64,000 nucleotides of DNA, taken from positions 124,001 through 188,000 of the forward strand of contig JAQGEQ010000339.1 in assembly GCA_034620365.1 (NCBI GenBank), read 5' to 3'. Under the pieces are notes generated by a model. The model saw only the letters and a list, made by a program, of their open reading frames with translations. It was not told where the DNA came from and made no database searches. The position numbers were made by a program, and so were the translations under genes. This stretch comes from Pegea sp. RAD2-039. Taxonomy: Eukaryota > Chordata > Thaliacea > Salpida > Salpidae. Positions 13,978 through 29,200 of this stretch are shown here, in pieces; the first letter of the stretch is position 1; the number at the start of each line of letters is the position of its first letter.

Positions 13978-15358
13978 CATTCATTTATTTTATTTCTTTA
14001 TTTATTTATTACAATAAATGCGAAGGAGGGTGCCTGAAGAGAGCACCTCTCGCTAACACATATTCTCACAAATAACATCTATTAAGTTAGAAATAAAGAA
14101 AAAAGATCTAATTCATGGCATTTTGGTTGCCCTAAAAACATATAACAGTGAAAAATTACAAAAAATGTTAATAATATAAAAAGGAAAAAATCATAGTTTA
14201 GAAATGACAATGTTGGCAATATTATAACGGTTCAACTTCTTCTTGAACAACACGAGTGATTCTGATATGACAATGTGTGATGGCAGCTGGTTCCAAGAAC
14301 TAATTTTGCGGTATGAGAAAAGAGTGCTCTGATTAATGTACTAGGTGATATAGGCTTATTAAGGTGTAAATGTGTCGTCTGAGCTGATATAACTTGAAGG
14401 AAGGAGTAATGGAAAAGAAAGCATCAAACTGAAGGTCAATTAAATTGTGAATAAATCTAAAAATAAGAATTAAGTCGTATTTAATCCGTCGAATTTCCAA
14501 TGGATCTAAATTAAAGAAGCTGAGACGATGTTTATAACTATCGTATTTAATATTAAGTTTCCTGCATACCAATCTCGTAAATGTTATATGAACAGATTCG
14601 ATTTTTTTTTATATCACCAACTTGATATGGCATCCATGTACTGACATTGTATTCAAGAATTGGACTTAGGTAAAATTTGATGAGATTGATAAAGAAGTAT
14701 GGATCTTTAAAATTACAAAAAGGTTTTTATAACAAGCTAGACAAAGTTGTTTGATTTTGCAAAGATTTTTGAAACATGAATGTGCCATTTAAAGTCAGAT
14801 GATAGAGTATTGCTAAGGTCTACGACTTGTATAAATTCACTGATGAAAAATTTATTTAAGGAATTTGCAGCTGGTTTACGAGAAAAAGTTATAAGTTCAG
14901 ACTTTATGGGCTGGATTAGGAGCTGCCAGTTCATAGAACAGTTTTTAAGGTGTGAAGTGCAGTTTGAAGTTTTGAAGGATTGCAAGACAAGAGCTTGATG
15001 TTATCTGCATCCAAAAACACACTGGCATCATCTACTGCTACTAGTATTCTGATGAGGTCTTCAGTGAAAATTAAAGAGAAAAGGGAACCCAGAACGGAAC
15101 CCTGAGGAAAACCACTGGTGATTGGACTAGGAGTAGATAAAGATCTTTCTACTTGAGTTTGAGATCTTTGTACAGAGATTTGATGGAAGGGTCTGCTTTA
15201 GTTTGTTTGTATAGGAAGTTTTTTGAATGTTGTAAATTTTATAAATAATTGGGCAAAAGTGACTTTTTGTTAACTTTATAAAAAGGTATGTACTTCTCAA
15301 TTAGCTCTTTAATGATGTTAGTAAACCTTGAGTAAATATTATCAATGTCTTCGGTAAA
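13978..15358 (-). mobile_element. Decayed LINE (CR1/L2/Jockey-like), minus strand, internally deleted
   Basis: Reading the minus strand from 15358 down: a piece of the endonuclease-RT linker (frame with IDNIYSRFTNIIKELIEKY), then an abrupt switch to reverse transcriptase (SPITSGFPQGSVLGSLF, matching the SGVPQGSVLGPLLF motif). A degraded active-site block follows (FLDADNIKLL, where FADDTKL is expected), then the RT C-terminal domain (SPILEYN, CRKLNIKYDSYKHRLSFF, RRIKYDLILIF). The 3' UTR ends near 14020 with a short hairpin and an AATAAAT-type tail running to 13978. Stops and frameshifts show it is dead. About half of the RT domain is missing between linker and palm, so this is an internal deletion as well as a 5' truncation. 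Confidence 0.8.
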
Positions 15359-16512
15359 TTAAACCTTGAGTAAACAGTTTGCTGTCATTACTGTAAAAAA
15401 TATTTTTTGATTAACCTTCTTTAATGAAGTTTTATTTTATAGTTAGTATCTTTAGATAGTATGAAAATCTAACTTTTTCTAAAATCACCACTTATGTTGG
15501 TTGTAGTTTGTTGTTGTTTTACATTTGACTTTTACTCCTACTGTGTTTTTTATTTACGTAGACCTTTCAAAGAAATCAAAATACTTCCTGTATGATTATT
15601 GGCAATTAACTGCATAAGAATAATTTAATTATTCAATTTTGTGACGTAATGATTAAACCTTCTGTCGCAAAACTGTAATCGGCCAAACAAAGCTTTTTCT
15701 TTGCAGTAATTACTGCCTGGCATATCGTTTTCTGTCTTGTTTTTCAAATTTTCTTTGTGATTGTTGCAGAAATATTTCGATTTGATTATTATTTTTGCGG
15801 AGTATCTTCAAATATAATATAAAGTTTTGATGCAATACAAAGCTCATAAATTTGTTATATAATTCAAAAACAGATTTTTGGTAATAGAGTAGAAGAAACA
15901 TATTTTCTCTGCACGCTTTGTTTTTCAAATTTTATATAAGGTGTTTTGATATTTTGTTGGTAGTCGCTCTAACTATATATACAATTGTTTGAATTTGTTA
16001 GTCTGCTTAAATTATTCTGTTCTTTAATACTATTCTTACTGTCACCTAAAACTTTTTTTGATTTTTGATTTAACTTCTAACACAACTTGCAGTTATGAAA
16101 CTATAAAAGTAGAATTTATCTTCATTTAATTTTGCTAAATTGTTTGTAAAGTTCTTTATAGTGGCTAATTTTATGAAAAAGGAAATAAAATAGTGGTTTT
16201 ATTTTGCTTGGTTTTGATAATAAATTTGTTTTCCATTATAGCTTACTTAGATGATATAAACAATTTGATTTGAGTTTTATATCTGATACTATTTTAATTT
16301 ATATATAAATTATATTTTTTAAAATGTTTAATATATTTTGAAGCTAATTTTTATTAGTCTATATTAGAATCTGTATCATCATTTATTCAATTGCTTCTAC
16401 TGTTTTTATCTAGTCTTTATAGAGATGAACAATTTAAAAGGTTCACTCTAATGAAATAACTTTGTTTTCTAGCTTTTAGTTTTTATATTTTGCATTGTTT
16501 GGTTGTAATTAA
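15359..16512. other. Intergenic DNA upstream of UBE2D
   Basis: AT-rich, with no gene found. A 72-codon open frame on the minus strand (15710-15928) is Lys/Gln/Asn-rich and resembles nothing I know. The promoter and 5' UTR of the E2 gene must lie near the right end. Confidence 0.5.
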
Positions 16513-18504
<1,992 letters not shown>

Positions 18505-19384
18505 TCACTTCCTTTTTATTTTCCCTCCTATAACTAGGGAAAGTTTGGATGTTTTAGCTGATTATGCATCTTATTTCAGTTGTTGTATTTCAACATTTGT
18601 AATTACAATTTATAAAGAGATGTTATTGCAAATATTTCAGTTTATTTAAAACATTTGAAGATTTGTACTTATGTTTTATATACATTATACTGTAAACCCT
18701 TTATTTTTGGTTGGTATATTTGTATCTAAGTTCTGTTGTTGCAAATCAGAAATTTGATGTTACTTTCTTTAAAATTGAGTAATTTCTTTCTATCATCTGA
18801 TTTCTTTGCGACTCATTTTGGGAGTAATTCTTTTTCAACTTGATTTTGTTTATCCTTGTGTTTTTTTTTCAGTTGCAGCAGTAAAAACTATATTCAATAT
18901 TTTGTTTTTATGTTTATAAAACTATGAATCAGTATTTGCTATTAAGCAATTTTAAAAAATATAAAAAATGTGAAATCTTAAGTAGTAAAACCTATGGAAA
19001 CCTAAAACCTGTGCTGTCTTAAAGTTCAAAACCCATTTTATCTGACAGTGTTAATTTTATATAGTTGATATATTTAGCAGAACATTTTCTGTTTTTTTTA
19101 TTTAGAACCTCTCCAAATTTAGAAATGAAGCTTGTAACATTTATGTGTACTTCTTAAAACAGGCTATTTAGACCATTGTCTCTAATGCAATGTAACTTGA
19201 GTAAACAAATTACATAAAAGGGACATTATTACTTAATCAGTTCGTATCTTAGTATTGGTGGTATTGCCTTAATTGTCAGTTTTAGATGTTAAAAAGGTAG
19301 TTCAATTATTTAGAAGAGCTTTTACATTCTATTCATGACCAAGCACATAAGAATAACAAGTCCATCACTTCAGTTATATTTGTG
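18505..19384. other. UBE2D 3' UTR and downstream AT-rich DNA
   Basis: Follows the TAG of UBE2D. No gene is visible. An exact polyadenylation site could not be chosen. Confidence 0.5.
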
Positions 19385-19568
19385 TTTTTTTTTTACATAT
19401 ATAAATGTGAAGGAGGGTGCCTAAAGAGAACACATCTCGCTAACACACATTCTCACGAGTTTCTTATGGATTTTTATCAGGGGTTTATAAATATGTCTCC
19501 ACCTGAGGTCGAACCCGGTACTTCCTAGCTAGAAAGTAGGTGTAGCAACCGCTTCGCCACCAAGCAGG
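19385..19568 (-). mobile_element. tRNA-derived SINE with a LINE-type 3' tail
   Basis: On the minus strand the element starts with a tRNA-like head. The A box TGGCGAAGCGG (19549-19559) and B box GGGTTCGACCTC (19505-19516) have tRNA-like spacing, so it carries an internal RNA polymerase III promoter. A short body of about 50 nt follows. Then comes about 55 nt nearly identical to the 3' end of the LINE copies in this window (TGTGTTAGCGAGA, then GGCACCCTCCTTC, then CATTTAT). It ends in a T run at 19385-19394, which is the poly-A tail read on this strand. This is the classic arrangement of a SINE mobilised by a partner LINE. The tRNA of origin was not identified. Confidence 0.82.
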
Positions 19569-21107
19569 TTTAGCTGGATTTATATTCAATATTAAGATTT
19601 ACTTTTGATTGCCTTTGTAGATAAGTTGTACTAGATGCGTTCAATTGAATCTAAAGATTACAAATCTTGCTTATTAGAATATTCTTTTGTAAAAATTCTA
19701 TTTATATAAAAACTTGATTAAATGGTTCAGCAAACTACTGGCCGCAATTGTTGCTCCAGAGTTTGAAAATGAAGGCTGCATTTCAGTCACGAAGATAGTC
19801 GGTGGCAGCAAATTTGTGTAGTTATGAAATCTTTAAAAATACAAATAATCTACTGAAAAACAAATAAGTATCCAGAAATAAGAACCTCAGAAAGATATTT
19901 TATTTAAGTTTGAATTTTCTGATTATTTACAAGTGATCTAATTTAATAAACAGTTTTAAAAACAAACAACTTGTAAAAACTGCTTGAGATATTCTTAAGT
20001 CAATCGGTTGTAGAATTATTTTTAATGAAAAGAAATTCATACTAATATCTCAAACCGAATAAAAAAACAAATTTTTTGAGAAACTAAAATTTCATCAGAT
20101 TTTCACCTTTAATCTTTTATTTCTGCAAAAAATCGTTTTGCAGATCTAACAATTCTATCTAAAAAATCAGAAGCTACAAACGCTTTCACTGCCATAGCAT
20201 CGACAAATAATTCGACTAGCAGCAAAAAAGAAATCGTGTTACCAATACCATTTGTAAACTTGTCATTTAAGTTGTCAGTAAGTTTGATATGTGTGAAAAG
20301 AACTTTACTGAGCTAGAAAATATGTTGAGTTTCTAATTGTAAGCTGTGTTTTTAAGGACGAAGTTTTTTAATAAAAGCTAATACTGTGCTGTACAGCTTG
20401 TGGCAGAGCTTGTTGTTCCTTTCAATTAGTTCTGTACAATTTATTAATACTAAAATCATCAAGCCATTCTTTATCATTAATGCTTTTTCCACAACTTAAT
20501 TTTAAGAATAAGATCATAAAATCTTTTAAGACAATTAGCACGACTTAAGCATCGCACTATCTTCAATGATAACAGATCAATATAGTCAGCACGAAGAAAC
20601 ATTTGAACCTGTGGTAATTTTGTGCATTTGTTCAAGTCTAGTTTACAAAGTAAATTACAACTGTTGATACATTCGGTAAGTTTAAAGTCCTAGCAACAAG
20701 GTGTTCATGGCGGTCTTTGTGGGACACGTTTCAGAGCCTTTGTACAATGGATAAAGAACAAAATATTCATTTGATTAACTGTTGATTTAAGAGTTAAATT
20801 TGTTATTATATAACTTACTTCTAATGTCAAGACTTATTAAATAATGATTTTAGAAAGCTTTAGATTTCACACATTGTAATTCAATCTAATAAACATCAAA
20901 CTTTAGTTTTTATATTTTGGGTGTTAATTATTCAAGCATTCATTCAATTTTATCTTAACTTTTATCTATACATACTTTAATGATTCACAATCAAATTATG
21001 ATAAACTTTTTTTTTGTAAATTATCATTCCACGAATACCGTCGGCCCTATACCTTGACGTTACCTTATCATCTTACTTAAAATGTCAAATTTATGTTTCA
21101 AATTTTT
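19569..21107. other. Intergenic DNA between SINE and LINE
   Basis: AT-rich. A 56-codon open stretch on the minus strand (about 20105-20275, peptide including NGIGNTISFLLLVELF and FLDRIVRSAKRFFAEIKD) has a protein-like texture, but I could not match it to a family or find flanking exons. Otherwise nothing supported. Confidence 0.45.
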
Positions 21108-21849
21108 TTGCAAAATTAATCAACCTTGTCTAACTAAGGACCTGTAATTCTAAGGATTCATACTTGTACCTACGTCCAATTCTTGAATACAATGTTAGTG
21201 CATATATGCCATATCAAGTTAGTGATATCAAAATAATCGAATCTGTTCAGGCCACATTTACGAGATTGGTATGCAGGAAACTTGATATTAAATATGATAG
21301 TTATAAACATCGTCTCAGCTTCTTTAATTTAGATACGTTGGAAATTCGACGGATTAAATACGACTTAACTCTTATTTTTTAAATTATCCACAATTTAGTT
21401 GACTTTAAATTCGATGTTTTCTTTTTCATTAGTCTTTCCTTCAAATTATATCAGCTCAGACGACACCCATTACACCTTAATAAGCCTGTATCATCTAGTA
21501 CATTGGTCAGAGCAAATTGTTTCTCATACCGTACAACTAATACATGGAATCAGCTGCCATCAGACATTGCTATGTCGAAGTCACTTGCATTGTTCAAGTA
21601 GAAGTTGAACCTTTATAATATTGCCAACATTGTCATTTCTAAACTGTGATTTTTTTCTTTCTTATATTTTTAACATTTTATGTAATTGTTCGCTGTTATA
21701 TGCTTTGAGTGATATCGAAATACCATGTGTTACATCTTTTGCTTTCTATATTTTTGACTAAATAGATATTATTTCTGAGAATGTGTGTTAGCAAGAGGTG
21801 CTCTTTTCAGGTACCCTCCTTCGCATTTATTGTAATAAATAAATAAAAA
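21108..21849 (+). mobile_element. 5'-truncated LINE fragment, RT C-terminus and 3' UTR
   Basis: Encodes the end of a non-LTR reverse transcriptase: YLRPILEYNVSAYMPYQVSD, VQATFTRLVCRKLDIKYDSY, then HRLSFFNLDTLEIRRIKYDL, followed by a stop and frameshifts. This is the tail domain typical of CR1/L2/Jockey-type elements. The 3' UTR matches the copies at 14.0 kb and 49.1 kb, including the hairpin at 21791-21824, and ends in an AATAAATAAATAAA tail. Relative to the 14-15 kb copy it lacks a few tens of bases near its 5' edge. Confidence 0.82.
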
Positions 21850-21856
21850 TGAAGCA

Positions 21857-22200
21857 ATGAGCTCATTGTTCAACTACACTATGCGGAAAAGGCTAACCCC
21901 AAAACTTCCTAAGCTACTAAAAGAACCAACATCGATTATTACAGAAGCTGTTAAATGCTACCGAGAACTGAGAGTAACAGTTCATCAACCCTTTTGTGGA
22001 CAGCCACGAACTGATCGTACTCTAATCAAAATCGAATAGTAGGATGCAGGTAAGGAGAAACTCTAATCAAGGTATGAGAAAGATGACTAAGAGTTTACCA
22101 AAACATTATGAGAACCGTAATTCAAAAAGACATTAAGTTGTTCCCTGCAACATGGCAAGCAGGCAACATATAGATAAGCAGGAGCTTATAGAAATAGAAG
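21857..22200 (+). pseudogene. Dead Tc1/mariner-like transposase fragment (N-terminal DNA-binding part)
   Basis: Three successive frames give pieces that line up with the helix-turn-helix region of Tc1/mariner (IS630) transposases. They are CGQPRTDRTLIKIE (a GRPR hinge between the two HTH motifs), then after a frameshift VRRNSNQGMRKMTKSL (family pattern IRRNPRRSMRKMAKEL), then after another shift RTVIQKDIKLFPATWQ (family pattern RRIVKKDLGLKPYK). Several stops make it inactive. No DDE/D catalytic part and no terminal inverted repeats were found. It starts less than 10 bases after the neighbouring LINE tail. Assignment is by motif texture only. Confidence 0.5.
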
Positions 22201-23276
22201 TTGAAGAGATAATACAATTTAATGGAATGAAAGGTCAGTGGTATTACCTTTTCGGACAATATAAGAAACTATCTGTAAATACCACAAACGTAAACTAACA
22301 CTTATCAAAACTGCTGTAAATAAATCCAAAGTCTTGCTGATGGGCATAAAAAATCCTAATTTTCCAAGTACGCTTACAAATAACACATTTACGTCAGCGG
22401 CAAAATATTTTACTGTTATACATTTCAAATAAATCGCAATCAGTTTCCTACACCTCCTTTTAAAGGCTGATTAAACTGTGAAAACTTTGTTAGTTCTTAG
22501 CTACCGAGTCTAGTTGATGTTTAGATAATTTGTAGAGCTGATTTTGAATATTTGCTTAAAACAACTCGACCTTTCAAATAATTCTTTTAAAAATAAAATC
22601 AGGCTTAACTTATGAGAATTAAAAAAATAAAGCTTTTTTTTCTAAATGTATTTGTGGGAAAGCTACATCTGATACGAATGGAAAAATGTTTTATGATTGC
22701 ACTAACCATGATTTTATTAAAAGTATTTGCCATCAATTTAACCTTGTTTAAAACCAACATACAGCTTTTTTAATATTTAAAATTTGCTTTTGATATTTAA
22801 TTAATAGCCGGAAACACCTTGATTATGTTTTATTTATTCTACATTAGTTTTTTATGTCAGTTTTAACTTTAAAGTTTAAATTGACCAGCTTTGAACTTTT
22901 CAACATTTTAAGTAATCATTAGCTAATAATTGATTAGCTTCAGATTTCTAGCTTTCTTTATACTGTAAATAACAGAACGTTTGTTCACGAGATAAATGAT
23001 ATAAGCAGAAATCAAGTTTAAGCTGTAAAAATACTTCAAAAGCAGTTTTGTTTTAAGCGTCAAGTTAGATATATAAGGTAGCAACGTTTGCTGGATTAAT
23101 TTAGTAGTATCGTTATTCAAATTATTTATAAATTAATCCGTTAAAAATTTATGTTTAATAATATTTACACTAAGTACAAAATACTTTTGTTTAATTAAAA
23201 TTTTCGTTCAACAGCTCATTTCATAATGAAAAATTAAACTAGTGAAAATAATAAATTATTATTGTCACGAATATCA
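22201..23276. other. Intergenic DNA downstream of the ABC transporter
   Basis: No gene seen. The right end should include the 3' UTR of the minus-strand transporter gene, whose stop codon is at 23277-23279. Confidence 0.5.
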
Positions 23277-26200
23277 CTAAGATGATTTTGCATTTAACTG
23301 AGCATTAACAAGACTGTAATAGGACCCCTGATTTGACAGCAATTCATCATGAGTTCCACTTTCAACGACCCCACCATTTTCAATCACAAATATGGTATCA
23401 GCATTTTTTATCGTTGATAACCTATGAGCGATGATAATACAAGTTCTTCCTTGACTAGCAGCATCAAGAGCTTGTTGAACAATCTACCAAAAAAGATTAA
23501 TTGTTTTTTCCTCATTTTTTGTAATTATGGTTTCAAACCTTTTCACTTTCAGTATCAAGAGCTGATGTGGCTTCATCTAAAAGTAGAACTCTAGGATTGC
23601 GAAGCAAGGCTCTAGCAATAGCAATACGTTGCTTTTGACCTCCTGATAATTGGGTACCTTTTGAGCCGACGTTTGTATCATATTGCTGAATTTGAAAAGA
23701 GTTTATTGTAACTTTGATGCTTTAAATGTATTAAAAACTACCTCTGGTAATCCAGAAATGAAAGAATGAATGTTAGCGTTCTTCGCTGCAGCTATTATCT
23801 CATCCATATCAGCTTCTCTAGAGTTATCACCATACTGAATGTTTTCTTTTATTGAGCGGTCAAAAAGAACTGGTTCTTGAGACACAATACCAAAATGAGA
23901 ACGTAAATTTGCAATTTGCATCTCAGATACTTTGTTTCCATCAAAAAGCTGAACAATTTCATTTAAAAGTTTTATTAGAGGTTAAGTACTTCAATTATGA
24001 GCTGTCAAATTCAGTAAAACTTACCACTGAGCCTTCTATAGGATCATAAAACCTCTCAAGTAACTGTATACAGGTTGATTTTCCACAGCCACTTTGACCT
24101 ACAAAAGCTACAGTATTTCCAGGTTTTATCGCTGCGCTTAAATCTTTTAAGACTTTAACATCTGGACGAGTAGGGTAGTGGAATTTCAGTGATTTAAAGT
24201 TGATCTTCCCTTCACTTTTTTTCTGTAAGTTAGAGTTAAGTGTTAGAACTTATAACTTAATAAAACTGAAGTATGTTCCACCTAATTTAATGATTAACGT
24301 TTAATTTGCAAAGTCATCGAAGTTTCCTAGTAACTATATTAGGTATTTACTCAACAAGCAAACAGTTTTATTGTTTTATGTGAGTAAGTTAATTAAATAG
24401 CTTTATAGCTCATGAAAAGTGGTAATGATAATTACAAAAAAGTTAAAATATGATAAAAAGCTTCAAAAATTAATCAGACTTACAACAACTGTACCATCTG
24501 GGTTGCTACTGTCAATCTCTGGAACAGAGTCAATTAACTTAAAGAGACGGTTTGTCGCAATTTTGCCTTCTGCAAAGTCAGGTAAAAATGAACTACTTTG
24601 ACCCACTGCAAATGCTCCAAATATAACTGACATCATACATCTATTAGTCAAATATTGATTTTATGTTTTTGTTTAGAAATAAACAACTTAATGACGCTTT
24701 AAGAGGTCATATAAAAACCAAAATTTTATGTTTTCTTTATTCATATACAAATATAGCTACTATTTATATCTTATATGTTTTGTTGCAGAAATTTAATATT
24801 TATAAGGTTGGAATGGTTTCCAATATTATGACTTAGATAAAAAGTCAATCAAACTGACCTGTACACGTTTGATGATGTCATGATGCCTGTTCCAACTAAC
24901 CAGCCACCAAATCGAAAAGTTGCAGCATAAGCAAAAAAGATGATACATTGAGAGAAACCGAAAGATACTCCATAAAGCCAAGCTTTGGAAACTGCTTGCC
25001 TATGAAATAAAAGGAATAAACTGAAAGATTTTTTGTTTCGTGACTAGATAAACCTACTCATTTGGTAACTCTAATGAATCTTCAAAATTTTGGAATATAT
25101 GTCTCTCTTTTGTCAGTGAAACTACTGTCCGGATGTTAACTGTTGCTTCTTGTGATATTTTACCAGATTTTTCAAAAGCTTTGCTTTCACTTCCAGACTA
25201 TAACATACACGAAATATCATTAAACTTTCTAAGTTGCAGAAAGTAAAATTTTCTATTTGTTAAATTTATATTTAAAGCTTTCAAGCCGAGAAAAACTAAC
25301 TTTTCCAGTTAGAATTTTCATTGTTATCATCCCAGCTAATATCATAAATGGTACAAAGGCAAGTGTGACAAATGTTAATTGCCATCCGTATGCAAACGCT
25401 ATTCCTAAAGCTACACCTGTAAAAAAAACACTTTTGTAACAAAAACTTGTTTTTAAAATTTAGATTATCGTAATTGCACACGTGGGTGATTGTAGCTAAG
25501 AACTAAATATAACAAACTTCACAAAAGTTTTTATTATTAGTTACTTTTGAAACAATTGTTTCCATACTTTTGATTGAGAACGTGAACAATTTGAGCTACT
25601 TTAAAGAATTCTCAATTAATCAAATCTAAGCAGTTTTCATATTTATATATTTGATTTAAAAGTTAATCGTAAAGATATAGAGATTCGCCTATTAGACGAG
25701 AGTAATTTCATCAAGACAATTCGATACTGGGTATAGCTAGTAGCAAGGTTTATATATGATGATCACTTGCTAATAAGTGGAGTTTATTACATCAATAAAA
25801 GTTTTTGATCCTCATTCTAACGCTTTAAACATTTTTTGGTTTATTGCCTTTGATTAGGATCATTATAAATTTAGTACATCAGTTTAAACAAGAAGGCGTA
25901 TGATAAGTTTAACTAAAAAGTTAAACAAAATCCCGAAGCTTATAATTTATGAATTTAGCTCACCTAAAGCAAAAAAGCTTTGTATGATACTTCCTAATCT
26001 AACACCAGTTATCCCTTGAACTTTTGAAGCATCAGTAGCCAAACGAGTTGTCAAGGCTCCTGTACTGTTCATATGATCATCAAAATATGCCATTTGTTGT
26101 CTCAACATAGATTTAAACCCTAACGCTCGAATACGAGCTGTAAGTTCTTCTCCAGATCGAGCAAACATAGAAGCCTTAAAAAATCATTGAAGTTATCATC

Positions 26201-29200
26201 ACATTTAATCTTTAAAGTGACATTTAAAAAGATAATTAAAAAGGTTGAAACATAGATTAAAGGGTTTTGATTAAAAAATATATTTGTTGTGATGTGGGAT
26301 AATTTTAAAAAAATCTGAACTTACCTGAACTGTATTTGCAAAAAATGCACAAACTCCAATTGCTACAAATAATCCTGAATAGAGATTTATATCACTTTGA
26401 TTAATTTCAGTTTGCTGGAATACTTTGAGTAATTCAGAAAAGAGAATAGCAAAACATGGTTGGATTCCACCGTTTACAGCTGCTGCTAAGCATCCAGCTA
26501 AGAAACAAGGATCTGGTAATTATCTTGAAACTAGTAACCCTTAAAACAAATATTTAAAAATAAACGAGCCTTCAGCACCTTAGATCAATAAGTGCAAAAA
26601 CTATTTGTAAAAAAGTTTTCTTGACTTAATATTGTTTACTGAGGATTTCAACATTTGGGTTTTTATTAAATGCTTTTAACCTAAAACTTAAAATATGCAA
26701 AATACTCTTACCGATGATATAACCGATTTCAGGTTTATTCATTTTGAAAACTCTCGAAAAGGGAATGTCAGGAAGCTCTTCTTCTACTTCTTCAGCTTCA
26801 ATATTTTCCTTGTCTTGACTTGTAACTGATTTTACACTTAAAACACGTTTTCGCAATTGATTTTCTACAAAAAAGTAATCAAAAAGTTGAAATCTTATTA
26901 AATTATTCATCTATTCGTTTTTAAACATACTTTCTTGAAGAACTGGTTTCTTTTCTTCGTCGGTGTTTTCTGCAAAATAATTCAATTGATAAGAACATTG
27001 AAGAATTGAAAATAGAAGAAGAAAAACCTGTTGATTCATTCTCATATGTTTGCATGTGAACAAGATTCTGATAAACTCCATTCTTGACTTTCAGTAGTTC
27101 ATTGTGATTTCCGCTTTCTAAGGCTTCTCCTTCATGAAATCCAATAATTTTGTCAGAATTTTTTATTGTTGAAAGACGATGAGCGATTACAATAGTAGTT
27201 CGACCTGTTTAAAACCAACATCGTTAGTTTTATCAGCACAAAAACCACCAGAGCTTTACTATGGACAAGTAAGTGGCCCCTAAAAAATCTCGACCAAGTA
27301 GAAGACCTTTCTAGCAAAGAATTAAGTTTAGCTTTGACACATTAGATTGAAATCAGGTTTGTTATTAACGAACGTGTTCCATTATCTTAGTAATTCAAAA
27401 TTAAGGCAAACAGCAGTGAGCTCAATTAGCAATTAACCTTCCGATGCTCTTTCTAAAGCCGCTTGAACAATTGCTTCGCTTTCAGTATCAAGTGCTGAAG
27501 TTGCTTCATCTAACAACATAATCTTAGGGTTCCTTACAATCGCCCTAGCAATTGCAATTCGTTGCTTTTGACCACCACTCATTTGTGCCCCTCCCTCACC
27601 GACAATTGTATCAAATTTCTATTAAAAAAGATATAAATAAACGATTTTGAATGATTACAACTAACAAGAGGTAGGTTAGAGATGAAGTCGTAGATGTTGG
27701 CCTCTTTAGTAGCTTTAATCATTTCTTCATCAGTCACACCGTCACGTCCAAATTTGATATTCTCACCAATCGTGGTATCAAATAAAATAGGCTCCTGAGC
27801 AACCACACCAATATTTTGACGCAACCAACGGACATTTAATGATCGGATATCATGCCCATCAAGATACACTGATCCTTTCTATAATTTTAGATTTTTTAGA
27901 TCAGATATTTGATTTATTTTGTAATTTTCCATGATTAACTCACTTCAGGATCGTAAAATCTCTGGATTAGCTGGATGCAGGTACTTTTACCACATCCACT
28001 TTGACCGCAAAAAGCTGTTGTTTCTCCTTTATTTATGGTCAGTGAAACTCCCTTTAATACCTGAAGATAAATAAAATATTATTTGATGAAAACTTTATTG
28101 TACCACTTAAATATGTTGTTTTTTAGTCAAATAGTTTTAAAGTCGCTCGTATGTCAACTTGCTTTACATAATAACCTTTGGAACTTGATATTTTGTTTAC
28201 TTTAGTTAGAAATATCCACTCGTTGATAAAATGATCGATTAATTGAAAAGTATTTTTACTGATAATATTTTTGTTAAGTTGTCTAAATGTTTTGAAATAT
28301 TTATATTCAATGAATAGTTTTTTTATGTATTTTATTGGTATTCTTAAACTAAAAAACTTTCTCTGTGAATTACATATTTTAAAACTTTATAAGAAACTTG
28401 ATGCTTAAACTATTTTAATATATACTTCAATGTCAGGTCTTGATGGGTATGTAAAATGAACGTTCTTGAACTCAATTTCACCATTAACTTTATCTGGTTT
28501 GTGACCTTCATCTGAAGAGCTGTCGATATCAGGCTGACGATCAATTATTTCGAATATTTTATAAGCAGCAGCCTTTGCAGCTGCAAAATATTCCATGTTA
28601 CTAGCTGCCTGTGGAATAAAATAAAAAGTTTACTTCTATAGTACGAGAAAAAACTTCAATAAGAGTAATTTAAAACTTAAAATACAAAGTTTAGTTTTAG
28701 ATTCGGACTCACATTTTAGCAAAATACTCACATATGATGTATATACATCTATATCTTTATCTTATATGCTATTTTTGTAAATTGTGCATGAAAAAGATTA
28801 AGTTGAAACTGATATGTTTTTCCACTATTTCAATATTAGTAGAATAAAAAATCTTACCCCTCCTAACGAAAAAGCTCCAACCAGAATAGAAAAAAAAGTG
28901 GTCAACATGTCACCAACTTCAAGAACTTTATCGCTTATAAGAGAGCTACCATACCAAAAGGCAAGTCCATAAGTTGAAAACATAATCAGATAAGTTGTTC
29001 CTAGACCGAGTCCTTGAACTATACCACGTAATTTTCCAACTTTCTTCGCAAAAACCAAATTCGTATTGTACCTGGAATCAGCTTATGAGAAATGTGAACA
29101 ACAAATAAGTGTTTACGAACCTGTCACATTCTTTCTCTTGTCCTGCAAACGCTGCAACTGTTCTGATGGAAGATATTACCTCTTCAGCAACTGAGCCAGC

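Noticed and set aside
21164..21608. Two open frames that could be read as small host genes
   Set aside because: Both belong to the LINE RT C-terminus and 3' UTR, repeated at 14, 41 and 49 kb.
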